A DNA stretch of 64,000 bases, taken from positions 62,001 to 126,000 of the forward strand of contig CAVOXR010000015.1 in assembly GCA_963700475.1 (NCBI GenBank). The letters run 5' to 3'. The stretch comes from Prado023 sp963700475. Lineage in GTDB: Bacteria > Actinomycetota > Actinomycetes > S36-B12 > CAIYMF01. Below are positions 26,085 to 35,211 of the stretch, in pieces. Below the pieces are notes generated by a model. The model was not told where the DNA came from. It saw only the letters and a program-made list of their open reading frames with translations, and searched no databases. Numbering within the stretch: the stretch's first letter is position 1; each line of letters begins with the position of its first letter. The position numbers and the translations under genes are program-made.

Positions 26085-27788
26085 TCAGCGGCGCGGGTCG
26101 ATCACCTCGGCGACGAGCTCGACCAGCGCCCCGAGCCGGGCCTGGAGCCCCTCGGACGCAGGCCGTGCGACCCACGCGGCGGATATCGCCGGCAGCTGGC
26201 CGGAGACCACCGGCTCCGAGGCGATCAGCAGGTCGCCCTCGGGGAGGTCGATCGCGGCTCCGGACAGGTTGAGGATGACCCGAACAGTGCCACCCGCACC
26301 CACCATGTCGAACGAGATCAGGTCGGCTGCCTGGTCCGCTGAGGATACCCAGCGCAGGTCACCGCGCCCCAGCGCCGGGCTCGTCCGCCGCAGGGCCAGT
26401 GCGGAGCGATAGAGGCTGAGCATCGAGTCCCCGCTGGCCTGTTGCGAGGCCACTGAGAGCGCGGCCCACTCCTTGGGGATCGGCAGCCACGGCTTCGAGC
26501 GCGACCGGGTGAACCCGAGGTTGGCCCCGGTGGTCCAGGGCATCGGCACCCGGCAGCCGTCGCGACCGCGAACGGTGTGGCCGCTGCGTTCCCAGATCGG
26601 GTCCTGCAGGACGTCCTCGGGCAGGTCGTCGACGTTGGGCAGGCCGAGCTCCTGGCCGTTGTAGATGTAGGCCGCGCCCGGCAGGGCGAGCAGGATCAGC
26701 GCGAGCGCCCGCGCCCGCCGCGTGCCGAGCTCCAGGTCGACCTCCTGGAAGACGCCGGACGCCATCGTCCCGGGCACGTACGCTCCCGACAGGACAGCGT
26801 TCTGACCCAGCCGGGAGACCGAGCGTGGGGTGTCGTGGTTGTCCGTGACCCACGTGGTCGGCGCCCCGACGCCGGCATTCGCGGCGATGGAGGAGTCGAT
26901 GGCCGCGCGCATGCCGGGGCCGTCGAACCCGGCGTGCACGAACCGGAAGTTGAACGCCAGGTGCATCTCGTCGGGCCTGATGAACAGGGCCACGATGTCG
27001 TCCTCGGCGCCCGTCTCGATCACAGCCATCCGGTCGCCCGGGTAGGCGTCCATGACGCGGCGGAACTCCCGGTACACGTCGTGCACCGGGCTGTCGTCGC
27101 CCTTGGGGATGATCGGCTCGCCGGAGGCCGTGTCGGGGAAGGTGTCGTCCTTCATGAGCGCGTCGGAGACGTCGATCCGGAACCCGTCAGCGCCCCGGTC
27201 CATCCAGAAGCGCAGGACGCTGACGAACTCCTCGACCACCTCGGGGTTGCGCCAGTTGAGGTCGGGCTGCTCCGCAGCGAACAGGTGGTAGTACCACTGC
27301 CCCGGTGAGCCGTCAGGCTCCTCGACCCGGGTCCATGACGGGCCGCCGAAGACGGACTTCCAGTTGTTGGGTGGCTCGTCCCCGCCCGGGCCGCGCCCGT
27401 CGCGGAACAGGTAGCGGTCGCGCTCCGCGGATCCGCGCCCCGCGGACACGGCAGCCTGGAACCACGCGTGCTGGTCGGAGGTGTGGTTCGGCACGAAGTC
27501 CAGCGTCACCTTGATGCCGTAGTCATGCGCCGTCGCGATCAGCTCGTCCATGTCGGCCAGTGACCCGAACAGGTCATCGATGTCGCGGTAGTCGCTGATG
27601 TCGTAGCCGTGGTCGACCTGGGGGCTGGCGAAGCAGGGGCTCAGCCAGAGGGCGTCGATGCCGAGCTCCGCGAGGTAGCCCATCCGCGCGGTGATGCCAG
27701 CCAGGTCGCCCATCCCGTCGCCGTCGCCGTCGGCGAAGGAGCGTGGATAGATCTGGTAGATCACGGCATCACGCCACCACTGCGTCAT
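26085..27788 (-). CDS. Alpha-glucosidase (GH13)
   Basis: Exo-acting alpha-glucosidase that releases glucose from maltose-type sugars. The 567-residue protein begins WWRDAVIYQIYPRSFADGDG, typical of oligo-1,6-glucosidase and alpha-glucosidase members. Region I is DFVPNHTS and region II is GFRIDVSDALMKD. The acid/base Glu lies in MAVIETGAEDD and region IV is WVTDNHDTPR. There is no signal peptide, so it acts in the cytoplasm. The ATG at 27788 has TAGCCT exactly six bases upstream. Together with the GH13 gene at 22879 it suggests intracellular maltodextrin breakdown. Confidence 0.92.
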   Translation of the reverse strand: MTQWWRDAVIYQIYPRSFADGDGDGMGDLAGITARMGYLAELGIDALWLSPCFASPQVDHGYDISDYRDIDDLFGSLADMDELIATAHDYGIKVTLDFVPNHTSDQHAWFQAAVSAGRGSAERDRYLFRDGRGPGGDEPPNNWKSVFGGPSWTRVEEPDGSPGQWYYHLFAAEQPDLNWRNPEVVEEFVSVLRFWMDRGADGFRIDVSDALMKDDTFPDTASGEPIIPKGDDSPVHDVYREFRRVMDAYPGDRMAVIETGAEDDIVALFIRPDEMHLAFNFRFVHAGFDGPGMRAAIDSSIAANAGVGAPTTWVTDNHDTPRSVSRLGQNAVLSGAYVPGTMASGVFQEVDLELGTRRARALALILLALPGAAYIYNGQELGLPNVDDLPEDVLQDPIWERSGHTVRGRDGCRVPMPWTTGANLGFTRSRSKPWLPIPKEWAALSVASQQASGDSMLSLYRSALALRRTSPALGRGDLRWVSSADQAADLISFDMVGAGGTVRVILNLSGAAIDLPEGDLLIASEPVVSGQLPAISAAWVARPASEGLQARLGALVELVAEVIDPRR

Positions 27789-27794
27789 GCCCTG

Positions 27795-27800
27795 AGGCTA
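27795..27800 (-). promoter_or_regulatory. -10 box, leaderless promoter of the alpha-glucosidase gene
   Basis: Minus-strand TAGCCT, six bases (CAGGGC), then ATG 27788. Confidence 0.55.
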
Positions 27801-27907
27801 GGGCAGGGCGGGCTGGGGTATCGCGTCGTCGGCAGCGCTGCCGCGCAGTTGGGCGCACGAGGTGCGCGGGCGTCGTGCTCGCCGGACGGTCGCGTGCCGC
27901 CCGGGGG

Positions 27908-27913
27908 TAGGCT
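27908..27913 (+). promoter_or_regulatory. -10 box of ppdK
   Basis: TAGGCT lies 41 bases before the ATG. Combined with AGGAGG at 27939-27944 it indicates a conventional leader, in contrast to the leaderless genes around it. Confidence 0.5.
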
Positions 27914-27954
27914 TGCGGGCGTTCTCACTCACGGTCCCAGGAGGATCCACACAC

Positions 27955-30648
27955 ATGCGTTATGTCTACGACTTCGCCGAAGGCGACAAGGATAAGAAGG
28001 ACCTGCTCGGTGGCAAGGGCGCCAACCTCTCCGAGATGATCAAGATCGGCCTGAACGTCCCCCCCGGCTTCACGGTGACCACCGACGCCTGCCGGGCCTA
28101 CCTGAACGGCGGGGCGGTGCCGCCAGAGATGGCCGAGCAGGTCACCGAGCAGCTGGCCAGCCTCGAGGCGAAGATCGGACGCACGCTGGGTGATCCGGCG
28201 AACCCGCTGCTGGTCTCGGTGCGCTCCGGTGCCAAGTTCTCGATGCCCGGCATGATGGAGACGGTGCTCAACATCGGCATGAGCGACGCGTCCGTCGCCG
28301 GCCTGACCGAGTTCTCCCAGGACGAGCGCTTCGCCTGGGACTCCTACCGCCGCCTGATCCAGATGTTCGGCAAGACGGTGCTCGACATCGAGGGCCATTA
28401 CTTCGAGCACGCGATCGACCAGGCCAAGACCGATGCGGGCGTGGCCACCGACGTCGAGCTCGGCGTTCCTGAGCTCCAGGCGCTGGTCGCGACCTACAAG
28501 GGCATCGTCAAGGAGCACGCCGGGATCGACTTCCCGCAGGATCCCCGCGAGCAGCTCGATCGCGCCATCAAGGCCGTGTTCGACTCGTGGAACACCGACC
28601 GCGCGAAGCTGTACCGCCGCCAGGAGCGCATCCCCGCCGACCTGGGCACCGCGGTCAACGTGCAGGCGATGGTCTTCGGCAACGTGGGCAACGACTCGGG
28701 CACCGGTGTGGCGTTCACCCGCGACCCCGCGAGCGGCGCGACCGGCCACTACGGCGACTACCTGCCCGACGCGCAGGGCGAGGACGTGGTCTCGGGCGTG
28801 CGCAACACACTGACCCTCGACGACATGGGCCGTCTGGACCCTGAGGCGCACGCCCAGCTGCTGTCCAACATGGACGCCCTCGAGGCGCACTACAAGGACC
28901 TGTGCGACATCGAGTTCACCGTCGAGCGTGGACAGCTCTACATGCTGCAGACCCGTGTCGGGAAGCGCACCGCCGGTGCGGCCTTCCGGATCGCGACCCA
29001 GCTCGCCGACGAGGGCGTCATCGACATGGACGAGGCCGTGCGCCGCGTGTCCGGTGCCCAGCTCGTGCAGCTGATGTTCCCGCACTTCGACCACTCCGGT
29101 GATCGCGCGATCGTGGCCAAGGGCATCGCGGCCTCACCCGGTGCGGCAGTCGGAACCGCGGTGTTCGACTCGGAGACCGCGGTGGCGAAGGCCGCCGAGG
29201 GCATCGACACCATCCTGATCCGTCGGGAGACCACCCCGGACGACCTGGCGGGCATGGTCGCCGCCGCCGGCATCCTGACCAGCCGTGGCGGCAAGACGTC
29301 GCACGCGGCGGTCGTCGCTCGCGGCATGGGCAAGACCGCCGTCTGCGGCACCGAGGAGCTCACGGTCGACACGCACGGCAAGATGGCCACCGCCCCGGGC
29401 GGCGTCGTGATCCGCGAGGGTGACCCGGTGTCCATCGATGGCGCGACGGGTGAGGTGTTCCTCGGCCGGGTCCCGGTCATCCCCTCGCCAGTCGTGCAGT
29501 ACTTCGAGGGCGACCTCTCCGCGGAGTACGGCGACGACCTGGTCAAGGCCGTGGACCGGATCGTCACTCACGCTGACAACGTGCGCCGCCTCGCGGTTCG
29601 CACGAACGCCGACACCCCGGAGGACGCCGCGCGCGCCCGTCGGATGGGCGCCCAGGGCATCGGGCTCTGCCGGACCGAGCACATGTTCCTCGGCGACCGC
29701 AAGCAGTACGTGGAGCGGCTGATCCTGGCCGAGTCCGACGAGGAGAAGGAGGCGTCGCTGGCCGCGCTCCTGCCGCTGCAGCGCGGCGACTTCGAGGAGA
29801 TCCTCGAGGCCATGGACGGGCTGCCGGTGACCATCCGCCTGCTCGACCCGCCGCTGCACGAGTTCCTCCCCGACCTCACCACCCTCGCGGTGGCCGTTGC
29901 CCGGGCCGAGGACGCCGGTTCAGTGACCGAGAGCGACCTGCGGATGCTGGCCGCTGTCGAGCGCCTGCACGAGTCCAACCCCATGCTGGGCCTGCGCGGC
30001 GTGCGCCTCGGCCTGGTGATCCCGGGCCTGTTCGCGCTGCAGGTGCGTGCCATCGCCGAGGCGGCGGCGGCGCGCAAGAAGGCCGGCGGCGACCCGCGTG
30101 CGGAGATCATGATCCCGCTCGTGGGCGCGGTCCAGGAGCTCGAGCTCATCAAGGACGAGGCCGAGCAGGTCATCGCGGCCGTGGCCGCCGAGACCGGCAG
30201 CGAGCTGGACTTCCAGATCGGCACGATGATCGAGCTGCCGCGCGCGGCGATGACCGCCGACCAGATCGCTGAGGCCGCGGAGTTCTTCTCCTTCGGCACC
30301 AACGACCTGACCCAGACGACGTGGGGCTTCAGCCGCGACGACGTCGAGGGCGCGTTCTTCACCACCTACCTGGAGAAGGGCGTGTTCGGCGTCTCGCCGT
30401 TCGAGTCGATCGACCGCGACGGCGTCGGCGCCCTGGTCCGCGTGGCCGTGGAGAAGGGTCGGGCCACCCGCCCGGGCATCAAGCTCGGCGTCTGCGGCGA
30501 GCACGGCGGCGACCCCGAGTCGGTGCACTTCTTCGATGAGGTCGGCCTGGACTACGTGTCCTGCTCGCCGTTCCGCGTCCCGATCGCCCGCCTCGAGGCA
30601 GGGCGCGCGTCGCTGATGCGCGACGGTGGGGGCAGCGACAGCCGCTGA
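27955..30648 (+). CDS. ppdK: Pyruvate, phosphate dikinase
   Basis: Catalyses the reversible conversion of pyruvate, ATP and phosphate to PEP, AMP and diphosphate. The 897-residue protein has an N-terminal ATP-grasp domain (LLGGKGANLSEM ... SVRSGAKFSMPGMMETVLNIG). The central phosphohistidine domain carries the catalytic His in GGKTSHAAVVARGMGK. The C-terminal PEP/pyruvate barrel shows GLCRTEHMF, FGTNDLTQTTWGFSRDD and the catalytic Cys in YVSCSPFRVPIARL. Length is normal. The ATG at 27955 is preceded by AGGAGG. A strong hairpin follows at 30662. Confidence 0.96.
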   Translation: MRYVYDFAEGDKDKKDLLGGKGANLSEMIKIGLNVPPGFTVTTDACRAYLNGGAVPPEMAEQVTEQLASLEAKIGRTLGDPANPLLVSVRSGAKFSMPGMMETVLNIGMSDASVAGLTEFSQDERFAWDSYRRLIQMFGKTVLDIEGHYFEHAIDQAKTDAGVATDVELGVPELQALVATYKGIVKEHAGIDFPQDPREQLDRAIKAVFDSWNTDRAKLYRRQERIPADLGTAVNVQAMVFGNVGNDSGTGVAFTRDPASGATGHYGDYLPDAQGEDVVSGVRNTLTLDDMGRLDPEAHAQLLSNMDALEAHYKDLCDIEFTVERGQLYMLQTRVGKRTAGAAFRIATQLADEGVIDMDEAVRRVSGAQLVQLMFPHFDHSGDRAIVAKGIAASPGAAVGTAVFDSETAVAKAAEGIDTILIRRETTPDDLAGMVAAAGILTSRGGKTSHAAVVARGMGKTAVCGTEELTVDTHGKMATAPGGVVIREGDPVSIDGATGEVFLGRVPVIPSPVVQYFEGDLSAEYGDDLVKAVDRIVTHADNVRRLAVRTNADTPEDAARARRMGAQGIGLCRTEHMFLGDRKQYVERLILAESDEEKEASLAALLPLQRGDFEEILEAMDGLPVTIRLLDPPLHEFLPDLTTLAVAVARAEDAGSVTESDLRMLAAVERLHESNPMLGLRGVRLGLVIPGLFALQVRAIAEAAAARKKAGGDPRAEIMIPLVGAVQELELIKDEAEQVIAAVAAETGSELDFQIGTMIELPRAAMTADQIAEAAEFFSFGTNDLTQTTWGFSRDDVEGAFFTTYLEKGVFGVSPFESIDRDGVGALVRVAVEKGRATRPGIKLGVCGEHGGDPESVHFFDEVGLDYVSCSPFRVPIARLEAGRASLMRDGGGSDSR

Positions 30649-30661
30649 CCGCACGCTCGTC

Positions 30662-30699
30662 CCGGTGGCGCCGGTCCCCTCGGGGGCCGGCGCCACCGG
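30662..30699 (+). terminator. Terminator hairpin after ppdK
   Basis: CCGGTGGCGCCGG at 30662-30674 pairs perfectly over 13 bp with 30687-30699, and the loop side adds CCCC/GGGG. It begins 14 bases after the ppdK stop. Confidence 0.8.
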
Positions 30700-30778
30700 C
30701 ATGTCGGGGCCGAGTCGTCGTGCGGTCGCGGGATGCATCGGCGGCTGTCCAGGCCCCGCTGGGGCTCGATCGCAACCA

Positions 30779-30943
30779 TGCACCAGTTCCGGTGCTGAGC
30801 CTGCAGGCGGGCAGTCGGCAGGAGTAGCTGTGCACCAGTTCCGGTGGTTCCCTGGGCGATGACGGGTCCGGGTACCACCGCAACTGGTGCGAGGTCTGCG
30901 GAGGTGCTCCTGTGGTGGGGTCCTTTCCACCCCAACTGGTGCG
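30779..30943. repeat. Four copies of a 16-bp repeat in nested inverted order
   Basis: The consensus YGCACCAGTTSSGGTG occurs at 30779-30794 and 30831-30846 on the plus strand. It occurs at 30876-30891 and 30928-30943 on the minus strand. Both pairs have the same 52-bp pitch. Copies 2 and 3 lie in a longer imperfect inverted repeat: 30832-30852 against 30870-30890, 19 of 21 positions pairing, with a 17-base loop. The block sits between the convergent ppdK and dgt genes and has no gene. It looks like a REP/hairpin-type element or an RNA structure. Confidence 0.8.
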
Positions 30944-30999
30944 AGGTTCCGCCTTCACCGCGCCCCGCCGCTGTCGGCCGCCTGCGTGGGCGCGGATGC

Positions 31000-31070
31000 C
31001 CTGGGGTGGCCCGGGCGCCTGGGCTGGCGCGGGTGGCCTGGGGTGGCCCGGGTGGCCCGCGGTGGCTGAC
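31000..31070. repeat. Short GC-rich tandem repeat tract
   Basis: The 16-mer CCTGGGGTGGCCCGGG occurs at 31000-31015 and again at 31037-31052. It is surrounded by further GGTGGCC and GGTGGCCCGG units. The tract lies just downstream of the dgt stop and shows no coding signal. It looks like slippage-derived satellite DNA. Confidence 0.5.
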
Positions 31071-31083
31071 GGAGAGGGCTCCG

Positions 31084-32334
31084 TCAGCGGCAGTGGCGCT
31101 TGTGCCAGGAGACCACCGAGATGTCGGTGAGGCTGGCCACCTGGTCGACGACCACGCGGAGCCTGCCTGCATCGTCGCCTGCGTGCTCCCAGGTGGGGCG
31201 GAAATGCGGTTCGAGGCTGTCGGGGGCCGTGGCGGACAGGGCAGCCACCAGCTCGGCGATCATCTCGCGCTGCCGGTCGTATGAGCGCTTCGAGCCGCTG
31301 CGTTGCATCACGAAGAGGTTGGCGATGCCCTTGAGCACGCCAACCTCGTGGCGGATCTCGGCCGGGACCTCCAGCGAACCGGCATACCGGGTCAGCTGTG
31401 CCTGAGGATGCGCCTCCCGTGTGGCCGATTCAGCAGCCGCGGTGAACCGCCCGATGAGCTGACTGGTGAGGTCCTTGAGGGCGGCCAGGTCGCGCAAGCT
31501 CCCTGTGTAGTGCGAGTACCCGGCAGGCCATGCCGGGGACCCGACGAGGCGGTCGAGTGCGGCCTCGAGGTCGGCCGGGTCGGTGCCCGGAAGGTAGGTC
31601 GTGGCCACGAGCTGGCAGATCGCCGTTGACGTGGAGGGGTCCTGCAGGGCGGTGAGGTCGATGAGGCCGGCGTGGATCCCGTCCTCCACGTCGTGGACGC
31701 TGTAGGCCACGTCGTCGGCCCAGTCCATGACCTGGGCCTCGAACGACCGCCGTCCCTCAGGCGCGCCGGCCCGCATCCAGTCGAACACGGGCAGGTCGTC
31801 GGCGTACACACCGAACTTCCGGCTGTCCGGGGTGCGCGGCCAGGGGTACTTGGTCGCCGCGTCCAGGGCTGCCCGGGTCAGGTTCAGGCCCACCGAGCGC
31901 TCGTGCCCGAGGCCCTCGGGGTCGCCGAAGGCCTTGGCCTCGAGCCGGGTCAGGATGCGCAGCGTCTGGGCGTTGCCCTCGAAGCCGCCGATGTCCGCGC
32001 ACAGGGCATCGAGGGCGTCCTCGCCGTTGTGACCGAACGGAGGGTGGCCGAGGTCGTGGGCGAGGCAGGCGGCCTCGACGAGGTCGGCGTCGCATCCCAG
32101 GGCGGCTCCCAGCTCCCGTCCCACCTGGGCGACCTCCAGGGAGTGGGTCATCCGGGTCCGGGGGAAGTCACCCTCGCCGGCGATCATCACCTGGGTCTTG
32201 GCGGCCAGCCGTCGCCAGGCCGCGCAGTGCAGGACGCGGGCCCGGTCGCGCGCGAACGCCGATCTGGTGGGGCGCTTGGGTGGCTCGTCAGCCCAGCGGT
32301 CCTCGTCAGCGGCGGAGTATCCGGGCACGGGCAC
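31084..32334 (-). CDS. dgt: Deoxyguanosinetriphosphate triphosphohydrolase-like protein
   Basis: HD-domain dNTP triphosphohydrolase that removes triphosphate from dGTP or other dNTPs and helps control dNTP pools. The 416-residue protein shows RDRARVLHCAAWRRLAAKTQ and the metal-binding residues in RMTHSLEVAQVGR and ACLAHDLGHPPFGHNGE. The later WADDVAYSVHDVED is also typical. I start it at GTG 32334 because TACGGT lies six bases upstream and the N-terminus then fits relatives. An in-frame ATG at 32364 and a TTG at 32370 would lengthen it. Located before dnaG as in M. tuberculosis. Confidence 0.92.
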   Translation of the reverse strand: MPVPGYSAADEDRWADEPPKRPTRSAFARDRARVLHCAAWRRLAAKTQVMIAGEGDFPRTRMTHSLEVAQVGRELGAALGCDADLVEAACLAHDLGHPPFGHNGEDALDALCADIGGFEGNAQTLRILTRLEAKAFGDPEGLGHERSVGLNLTRAALDAATKYPWPRTPDSRKFGVYADDLPVFDWMRAGAPEGRRSFEAQVMDWADDVAYSVHDVEDGIHAGLIDLTALQDPSTSTAICQLVATTYLPGTDPADLEAALDRLVGSPAWPAGYSHYTGSLRDLAALKDLTSQLIGRFTAAAESATREAHPQAQLTRYAGSLEVPAEIRHEVGVLKGIANLFVMQRSGSKRSYDRQREMIAELVAALSATAPDSLEPHFRPTWEHAGDDAGRLRVVVDQVASLTDISVVSWHKRHCR

Positions 32335-32340
32335 GACCCC

Positions 32341-32346
32341 ACCGTA
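32341..32346 (-). promoter_or_regulatory. -10 box, leaderless promoter of dgt
   Basis: Minus-strand TACGGT, six bases (GGGGTC), then GTG 32334. It lies inside the longer open frame, so it argues for the shorter protein. Confidence 0.45.
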
Positions 32347-32436
32347 GGAGTCGCAGGGGCGCATGGCCAATACGGGGGATGCCGTGTGGTCGGGGTTTCG
32401 CGCTGGCCCGGATCGAGAGCCAGATGGGCGGTACGG

Positions 32437-33084
32437 CTAGCGGTCGAACCAGACCGTGATGAGGCCGGCGGACTCGCGCAGGAGGTACTCGCTTGTGACG
32501 GTCGTCCCCGGGCCCTCGTCCGTGGCCGAGACGTGGGCGTCGAGCCCGTACTGGCTGGCAAGAGCGTGGGCGCGGGCGGAGTGCGCCGGGTCGGTCACGA
32601 GGGTCACAGAACTCAGGCCCTCGGACTTCACGATCGCGGCGACGGCCTTCATCGACTCCTCGGTGTTCTCACCGAAGGGAAGGGCGATGACCTGGGCTCG
32701 GCGCATGCCGTCGGCGACGAGCTCCTCCTTGCCGGTCTGGGCCTCGGAGGTGACGTCGCCCGGCTGGAACCCGCCGACGGTGATGACGCGATCGCTGACC
32801 CCGGCATCGACCAGTTCGTGGGCGTGGGCCAGGCGGTTGGCCAGGACCGGCGACGGGGCGCCCTGGTACTGAGCCGCTCCCAGGACGACGATGGCGTCGG
32901 TGTGCGTGCGGTCATCGACGCCCGACCAGCGCAGCACGTCGGCGACGGCTCCGGCGGGGATGGCGACGGTGACTGCGGCCACCGCCATCACGAGGGCGAC
33001 GAAGCGGCGTCGGGCACGTGTGCGCCGGGAGCGGTCAGGCCTGCCGGGACTCCACTCGAGGAGGAGCACGGCGGGGGCTGTCAT
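32437..33084 (-). CDS. YdcF/SanA-like DUF218 membrane-anchored protein
   Basis: The 215-residue protein has a basic N-terminus and one membrane segment (about residues 30-52, FVALVMAVAAVTVAIPAGAV). A DUF218 domain follows, with DAIVVLGAAQYQGAPSPVL and a later VTLVTDPAHSARA. Members of this family (SanA, ElyC, YdcF) are linked to envelope integrity, but the biochemical role is not settled. GGGAGG lies 9-10 bases upstream of ATG 33084. It is divergent from dnaG across 132 bases. Confidence 0.85.
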   Translation of the reverse strand: MTAPAVLLLEWSPGRPDRSRRTRARRRFVALVMAVAAVTVAIPAGAVADVLRWSGVDDRTHTDAIVVLGAAQYQGAPSPVLANRLAHAHELVDAGVSDRVITVGGFQPGDVTSEAQTGKEELVADGMRRAQVIALPFGENTEESMKAVAAIVKSEGLSSVTLVTDPAHSARAHALASQYGLDAHVSATDEGPGTTVTSEYLLRESAGLITVWFDR

Positions 33085-33204
33085 GACCGAATCCTCCCAT
33101 GCGACGGGTCCTGCGGACCTCTGCGACGCGTTCGCGCTGGGGTGAATCGCCCGTTCGCAGCGGTCATGGGCGCAGGTGCGTTGGGCGGTGTCGGCGGGCG
33201 TCCC

Positions 33205-33210
33205 TAGGAT
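33205..33210 (+). promoter_or_regulatory. -10 box, leaderless promoter of dnaG
   Basis: TAGGAT, six bases (GCGGCC), then ATG 33217. This is one of the clearest examples of the pattern in the window. Confidence 0.6.
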
Positions 33211-33216
33211 GCGGCC

Positions 33217-35211
33217 ATGGCCGGTCGCGTGCGCACGGAGGACGTGGCGCTGGTTCGTGAGCGGGTTCGGGTCGATGCGGTGATCGGCGAGGTCGTGACC
33301 CTCCGGTCGGCGGGGGCCGGGTCGCTGAAGGGCCTGTGCCCGTTCCACGACGAGCGATCGCCGAGCTTCCACGTCACCCCTGCGCGGGGGCTCTACTACT
33401 GCTTCGGGTGCGGCGAGGGCGGTGATGTCGTCGACTTCCTGATGAAGCACGATCACCTGACGTTCACCGAGGCCATCGAGAAGCTCGCCGATCGGGCGGG
33501 TGTCACGTTGCGCTACGAGGACGGCGTCGGTCCGAACCGCACGGGTCCCAACCGCCAGCGCCTGGCGCAGGCCAACAAGATCGCGGCCGCCTACTACGCA
33601 CGCGCGTTGGCCTCACCCGAGGCGTCGATCGGCCGGCAGTTCCTGACCGAGCGCGGCTTCGATGCGGCGGCGTGCGAGCACTTCGGGGTCGGGTTCGCGC
33701 CGAAGTCGTGGGACGGGCTCCTGGGGCATCTGCGCTCGGCCGGCTTCACGGACGCGGAGATCCTCGCGGCCGGTCTGGCGTCGCAGGGCCAGCGCGGCAC
33801 CTACGACCGGTTCCGTGGGCGACTCGTCTGGCCCATCCGCGACGCCTCCGGTGACGTCCTGGGGTTCGGGGCCCGCAAGCTCTTCGACGACGATGACGGC
33901 CCGAAGTACCTCAACACCCCCGAGACCGCGCTGTACAAGAAGTCCCACGTGCTCTACGGGATCGACCTTGCCCGTCGCGACATCGGCAAGCTGAAGCAGG
34001 TGGTGGTGGTCGAGGGCTACACCGACGTGATGGCCGCGCACCTGTCCGGCGTGACCACGGCTGTGGCCACGTGCGGGACGGCCTTCGGACCCGACCACGC
34101 ATCGCTGTTGCGGCGGTACCTGATGGACGAGGACACCTTCGGCGGCGAGGTCGTGTTCACGTTCGACGGCGACGCCGCGGGGCAGAAGGCCGCCCTCCGG
34201 GCGTTCGAGGGCGACCAGAGGTTCGTCGCCCAGACGTTCGTGGCGATCTCCCCGGACAACATGGACCCCTGCGAGCTTCGGCTGGCCAGCGGTGACGCGG
34301 CGGTGCGCGAGCTGGTGGCCTCGCGGACCCCGTTGTTCGCGTTCGCGATCCGCTCGGCGGTGGCCGGGTTCGACCTCACCACCGCCGAGGGCCGGGTGGC
34401 GGCGGTGCGCAAGGCGGCGCCCTTGGTCGCCCGGATCCGCGATGCGGCGCTGCGCCCGGAGTACTCCCGATTGCTGTCCGGCTGGGTCGGGGTGCCCGAG
34501 GGCGACGTCCGAGCGGCGGTGAAGGCGGCGGGGCGCGCCGGGGCCAGTGCCGCGAAGGCCGGCGGTTCCGCGGGGGCCGGAGGTGAGCGGCCAGGCCAGC
34601 CATCCGGGTCGGTGCGGCCGCAGCAGGGGGCCGGGGGTGGCGAAGGCGGCGGGGCGCCGGTCGGGGATCTCTCAGCAGCCGGAGTCCCGGGAACACCGCC
34701 TGAGGCAGCTGCCGATCGCGCCCCTCGGCCGAACCCGCGTGACCCCGGGCTCTTCGTCGAGCGCGAGTCGCTCAAGTGCGTCCTGCAGGTGCCGGACCTG
34801 GTCGGGGACTGGTTCGACTCCGTCCAGCCGGGATCGTTCCGGCACCCGCGCTACGCCGAGGTCCAGCTGGCACTCGTGGCCGCGGGTGGACCTGGCGGAC
34901 GCACCGGCGGACAGGAGTGGATGGACGCCGTGATGACGTCCTGCCCCGATGACACCGTCCGTGACCTGGTCCGCGAGCTCGCGGTCGAGCCGCTGGTGAC
35001 CTCCGGAGAGCCCACTGGACGATACGCGACGTCCATCGTCGCGCGGCTCCTCTCCGACGAGGCGGGACGGCGGATGGCCGACCTCAAGAGGGAGCTCGGC
35101 CAGCTCGACCAGATCGGCCAGGCCGACCAGGCTGCCGCGGTGTTCGCCGACGTCATGGCGTTGGAGGCATATCGCCGGGAGCTCGCCCAGGTGGGGCAGG
35201 CCGAGGACTGA
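33217..35211 (+). CDS. dnaG: DNA primase DnaG
   Basis: Makes RNA primers for replication. The 664-residue protein has an N-terminal zinc finger (CPFH ... CFGC near residues 40-65). The catalytic core has the TOPRIM motif VVVEGYTDVMAA and the acidic VFTFDGDAAGQKA. Residues from about 430 to 510 are an Ala/Gly/Pro-rich low-complexity linker. A C-terminal helical domain that would contact the replicative helicase follows. ATG 33217 has a TAGGAT box six bases upstream. Its stop shares a base with the next start. Confidence 0.96.
   Translation: MAGRVRTEDVALVRERVRVDAVIGEVVTLRSAGAGSLKGLCPFHDERSPSFHVTPARGLYYCFGCGEGGDVVDFLMKHDHLTFTEAIEKLADRAGVTLRYEDGVGPNRTGPNRQRLAQANKIAAAYYARALASPEASIGRQFLTERGFDAAACEHFGVGFAPKSWDGLLGHLRSAGFTDAEILAAGLASQGQRGTYDRFRGRLVWPIRDASGDVLGFGARKLFDDDDGPKYLNTPETALYKKSHVLYGIDLARRDIGKLKQVVVVEGYTDVMAAHLSGVTTAVATCGTAFGPDHASLLRRYLMDEDTFGGEVVFTFDGDAAGQKAALRAFEGDQRFVAQTFVAISPDNMDPCELRLASGDAAVRELVASRTPLFAFAIRSAVAGFDLTTAEGRVAAVRKAAPLVARIRDAALRPEYSRLLSGWVGVPEGDVRAAVKAAGRAGASAAKAGGSAGAGGERPGQPSGSVRPQQGAGGGEGGGAPVGDLSAAGVPGTPPEAAADRAPRPNPRDPGLFVERESLKCVLQVPDLVGDWFDSVQPGSFRHPRYAEVQLALVAAGGPGGRTGGQEWMDAVMTSCPDDTVRDLVRELAVEPLVTSGEPTGRYATSIVARLLSDEAGRRMADLKRELGQLDQIGQADQAAAVFADVMALEAYRRELAQVGQAED

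Noticed and set aside
30779..30943. A short CRISPR array, given four repeats with 52-bp steps
   Set aside because: Two copies are inverted, the repeats are only 16 bp and imperfect, and no cas gene is present.
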